7,085 nt of DNA from an uncultured Saprospiraceae bacterium. GTDB lineage: Bacteria; Bacteroidota; Bacteroidia; Chitinophagales; Saprospiraceae. The position numbers and the translations under genes were made by a program. The stretch is from NCBI GenBank assembly GCA_937959375.1, contig CALGLS010000346.1, positions 1 through 7,085 on the forward strand, written 5' to 3'. Below, in pieces: positions 5,430 to 7,085 of this stretch. The notes under the pieces are model-generated. The model was not told the DNA's origin and did no database searches. It saw only the letters and a program-made list of their open reading frames with translations. Numbering within the stretch: the stretch's first letter is position 1; each line of letters opens with the position of its first letter.

Positions 5430-7085
5430 ATGAATAGGATACTTACCCTATCTAAGCTTTTCTTATTATTTCTTGTAGCTACACCTTTTGGTTATGTTCA
5501 AGCGCAAGACCTTCAATTTCAAATGTCTAACAATGAGAGTGGAGGAGGCGACTCAATAAGAGTTGATGTTACGCTTGATAACTTTAGTAATACATATAGT
5601 TTCCAATATACCACTAGATGGGATACCTCTGAATTGACCTATCTCGGAGTTGGTAACTTTAATATGCCTGAACTTGACGAAAACAGTTTTGGTTACGTGG
5701 GCGTTAATGAAGGATTCCTGATTACCTTATGGGCCGATCTTAATGTGGTCGGTTATGATGTGGACGACGGAACCGTTATTTATAGCATCTACTTCACTGC
5801 TCCTTGCGGAGGAGGGGGAGTAAGTTCGGCAGATGTCGAGTTTTCAAACATGCCTATCCCGATCTTAGCTTCTACGCTTAATGAAGAGTTTGTTCCACCA
5901 ACAGAAGATGGTTCTGTTACTTTTGTAGACTTGGATGTTTCTTCCTCTTCAGTAGTTGATGTCAGTTGCAATGGAGGAAGCGATGGTTGTATCACGATCA
6001 ATCCTACAGGAGGCACAGCGCCTTTTACCTACGCTTGGAGTAATGGTGGTTCAGGCCAAGAACTCTGTGGTGTTTCCGCAGGAACTTATACTTGCACCGT
6101 TACAGATGCAGGTGATTGTACTGCAGTTACTTCTGCTATTACCGTTGGAGAGCCAACAGCACTTAATCTTTGTACTATTTCTGCAACAGATGCCAGTTGT
6201 AATGGAGACAGCGACGGCTGTATTGATATAACTCCTTGTGGAGGAACACCTCCGTATGCTTTTCTTTGGATGCCTGGAAACATGACGGTAGAAGATCCAT
6301 GTGATCTAGCTGCAGGTGTCTATACCTGTGAAGTTACAGATAGTAATGGTTGTACGGTATCAACTGGAGACATTACGGTAGGTGAGCCATCTGCCATAGT
6401 TTTAATGAATACTAACATTGTAAATGCAACCTGTGCGCAAGGAGGGAGTATTGACATAACAATAGATGGAGGTAGTTCTTCTTACACCTATTTGTGGAGT
6501 AATGGAGCGATGACTGAAGATGTCAATAATTTAGTGGCAGGTTTATATAGTTGTGAAGTAACCGACACGGATGGTTGTACATTCACGACTCCTGGTCTAG
6601 AAGTTATTTTAGAAAATTCTGATTTGGAATTGACAGGATCATCAACAGTTAATGTCTCTTGTTTTAATGGTAGCGATGGATCAATTGATCTAGAGGTGTC
6701 AGGATCTGCAACTCCCCTCACTTATCAATGGAGTAATGGAGCAATGACTCAAGACATTGCTGGGCTTCCAGCGAATACCTATGCCTGCGTCATTACAGAT
6801 GCAGACGGTTGTGTACTTACAACGCCTCCTTTCGAAATCACAGAACCAGCAACAGCACTAGTAGTTGAAGATTTTGATATAATTGATTTGAGTTGCTTTG
6901 AGGAATCGACTGGTTGTGTAGAAATTAATGTAATGGGAGGGAATCAACCTTACAGCTATTTATGGAGCAACGGAGGAATGACTCAAGAAATCTGTAATCT
7001 AGCAGCGGGTGACTATACGTGTACTGTTACAGATGCAGGAGGTTGTTCTGTCGTCAGTGGAATTGCAACAGTTGGGCAACCGGCC
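5430..7085 (+). CDS. Secreted cohesin-like/SprB-repeat surface protein (3' end outside window)
   Basis: The ATG at 5430 opens a frame of 552 codons with no stop before the right edge. Residues 1-25 are a signal peptide (hydrophobic 10-20, probable cleavage VQA|QD after Ala25). Residues 28-166 resemble cohesin-like beta-sandwich domains of Bacteroidota surface proteins: V-V-LDNF at 45-52, FQYTTRWDTSEL at 58-69, DGTVIYSIYF at 113-122, and a strand-rich end. From about residue 171, five SprB-type repeats follow (W203, W280, W356, W434, W512 in the WSNG-like motif), each ending in VTDxxxC and a G/EP link. In known proteins such repeats belong to very long adhesins or gliding/surface proteins secreted by the type IX system, usually with a C-terminal sorting domain; that end is not in view. 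No enzyme motif is seen. The leader just before the ATG is A-rich with no Shine-Dalgarno site. It follows the tRNA-Val terminator, so it is transcribed separately. Confidence 0.88.
   Translation, partial: MNRILTLSKLFLLFLVATPFGYVQAQDLQFQMSNNESGGGDSIRVDVTLDNFSNTYSFQYTTRWDTSELTYLGVGNFNMPELDENSFGYVGVNEGFLITLWADLNVVGYDVDDGTVIYSIYFTAPCGGGGVSSADVEFSNMPIPILASTLNEEFVPPTEDGSVTFVDLDVSSSSVVDVSCNGGSDGCITINPTGGTAPFTYAWSNGGSGQELCGVSAGTYTCTVTDAGDCTAVTSAITVGEPTALNLCTISATDASCNGDSDGCIDITPCGGTPPYAFLWMPGNMTVEDPCDLAAGVYTCEVTDSNGCTVSTGDITVGEPSAIVLMNTNIVNATCAQGGSIDITIDGGSSSYTYLWSNGAMTEDVNNLVAGLYSCEVTDTDGCTFTTPGLEVILENSDLELTGSSTVNVSCFNGSDGSIDLEVSGSATPLTYQWSNGAMTQDIAGLPANTYACVITDADGCVLTTPPFEITEPATALVVEDFDIIDLSCFEESTGCVEINVMGGNQPYSYLWSNGGMTQEICNLAAGDYTCTVTDAGGCSVVSGIATVGQPA
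5940..7085 (+). repeat. Five SprB-type protein repeats (76-78 residues each)
   Basis: Approximate units are 5940-6161, 6162-6395, 6396-6626, 6627-6857 and 6858-7085 (residues 171-244, 245-322, 323-399, 400-476, 477-552). Each has SC near its start, a GG-x-PY/TY strand, a Trp motif (WSNGG, WMPG, WSNGA, WSNGA, WSNGG), a GxYxC strand and VTDxxxC or ITDxxxC. Trp spacing is 77, 76, 78 and 78 residues. Repeats 3-5 are most alike at the DNA level around the Trp motif (6495, 6729, 6963). The array probably continues beyond the window. Confidence 0.85.

Noticed and set aside
5789..6721. Minus-strand frames (5789-6016, 6086-6283, 6488-6721) with similar sequences
   Set aside because: Their mutual similarity only mirrors the SprB repeats on the plus strand; the plus frame has a signal peptide and domains.
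5940..7085. CRISPR or DNA-level satellite array
   Set aside because: The 230-bp periodicity is that of protein repeats with diverged DNA; there are no short exact repeats separated by unique spacers.

Overview
The window reads as chromosomal DNA from a marine or environmental member of the Bacteroidota, probably near Saprospiraceae/Lewinella. The signs are an AT-rich composition, promoters of the TTG-N20-TAnnTTTG type, no clear Shine-Dalgarno sites, a large AsmA-family protein, and a secreted protein with a cohesin-like domain followed by SprB repeats. The lineage is inferred from these features, not from a database match.

Left part (1-4779, all on the minus strand): a 939-residue AsmA-family membrane protein, then an LpxH-type UDP-2,3-diacylglucosamine diphosphatase, then a lipoprotein of unknown function with a propeller-like pattern that runs off the left edge. 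The first two plausibly act on the outer membrane (lipid transport or assembly, and lipid A synthesis). The gaps between the three genes are 156 and 180 bp, show no terminator hairpin, and each holds an imperfect short-period repeat. The 156-bp gap has an ordered two-copy structure: an octamer plus six hexamers, repeated once.

Middle (4780-5429): a divergent spacer with a good promoter for a tRNA-Val(TAC) gene, the tRNA itself, and a strong hairpin terminator directly after it. A 312-bp AT-rich leader region without a gene follows.

Right part (5430-7085, plus strand): the first 552 residues of an open-ended secreted protein. It has a signal peptide, a cohesin-like beta domain and five SprB-type repeats of 76-78 residues. 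It is probably a long cell-surface or adhesin-like protein exported by the type IX system, but its sorting domain would lie beyond the window. Its repeats carry an unusual cysteine pattern, including a cysteine pair that is present or absent together from repeat to repeat.

No mobile element, CRISPR array, defence system or phage gene is visible. The observations most worth a second look are the ordered hexamer repeat between asmA and lpxH, the cysteine pattern of the SprB repeats, and the very acidic tail of the AsmA protein.
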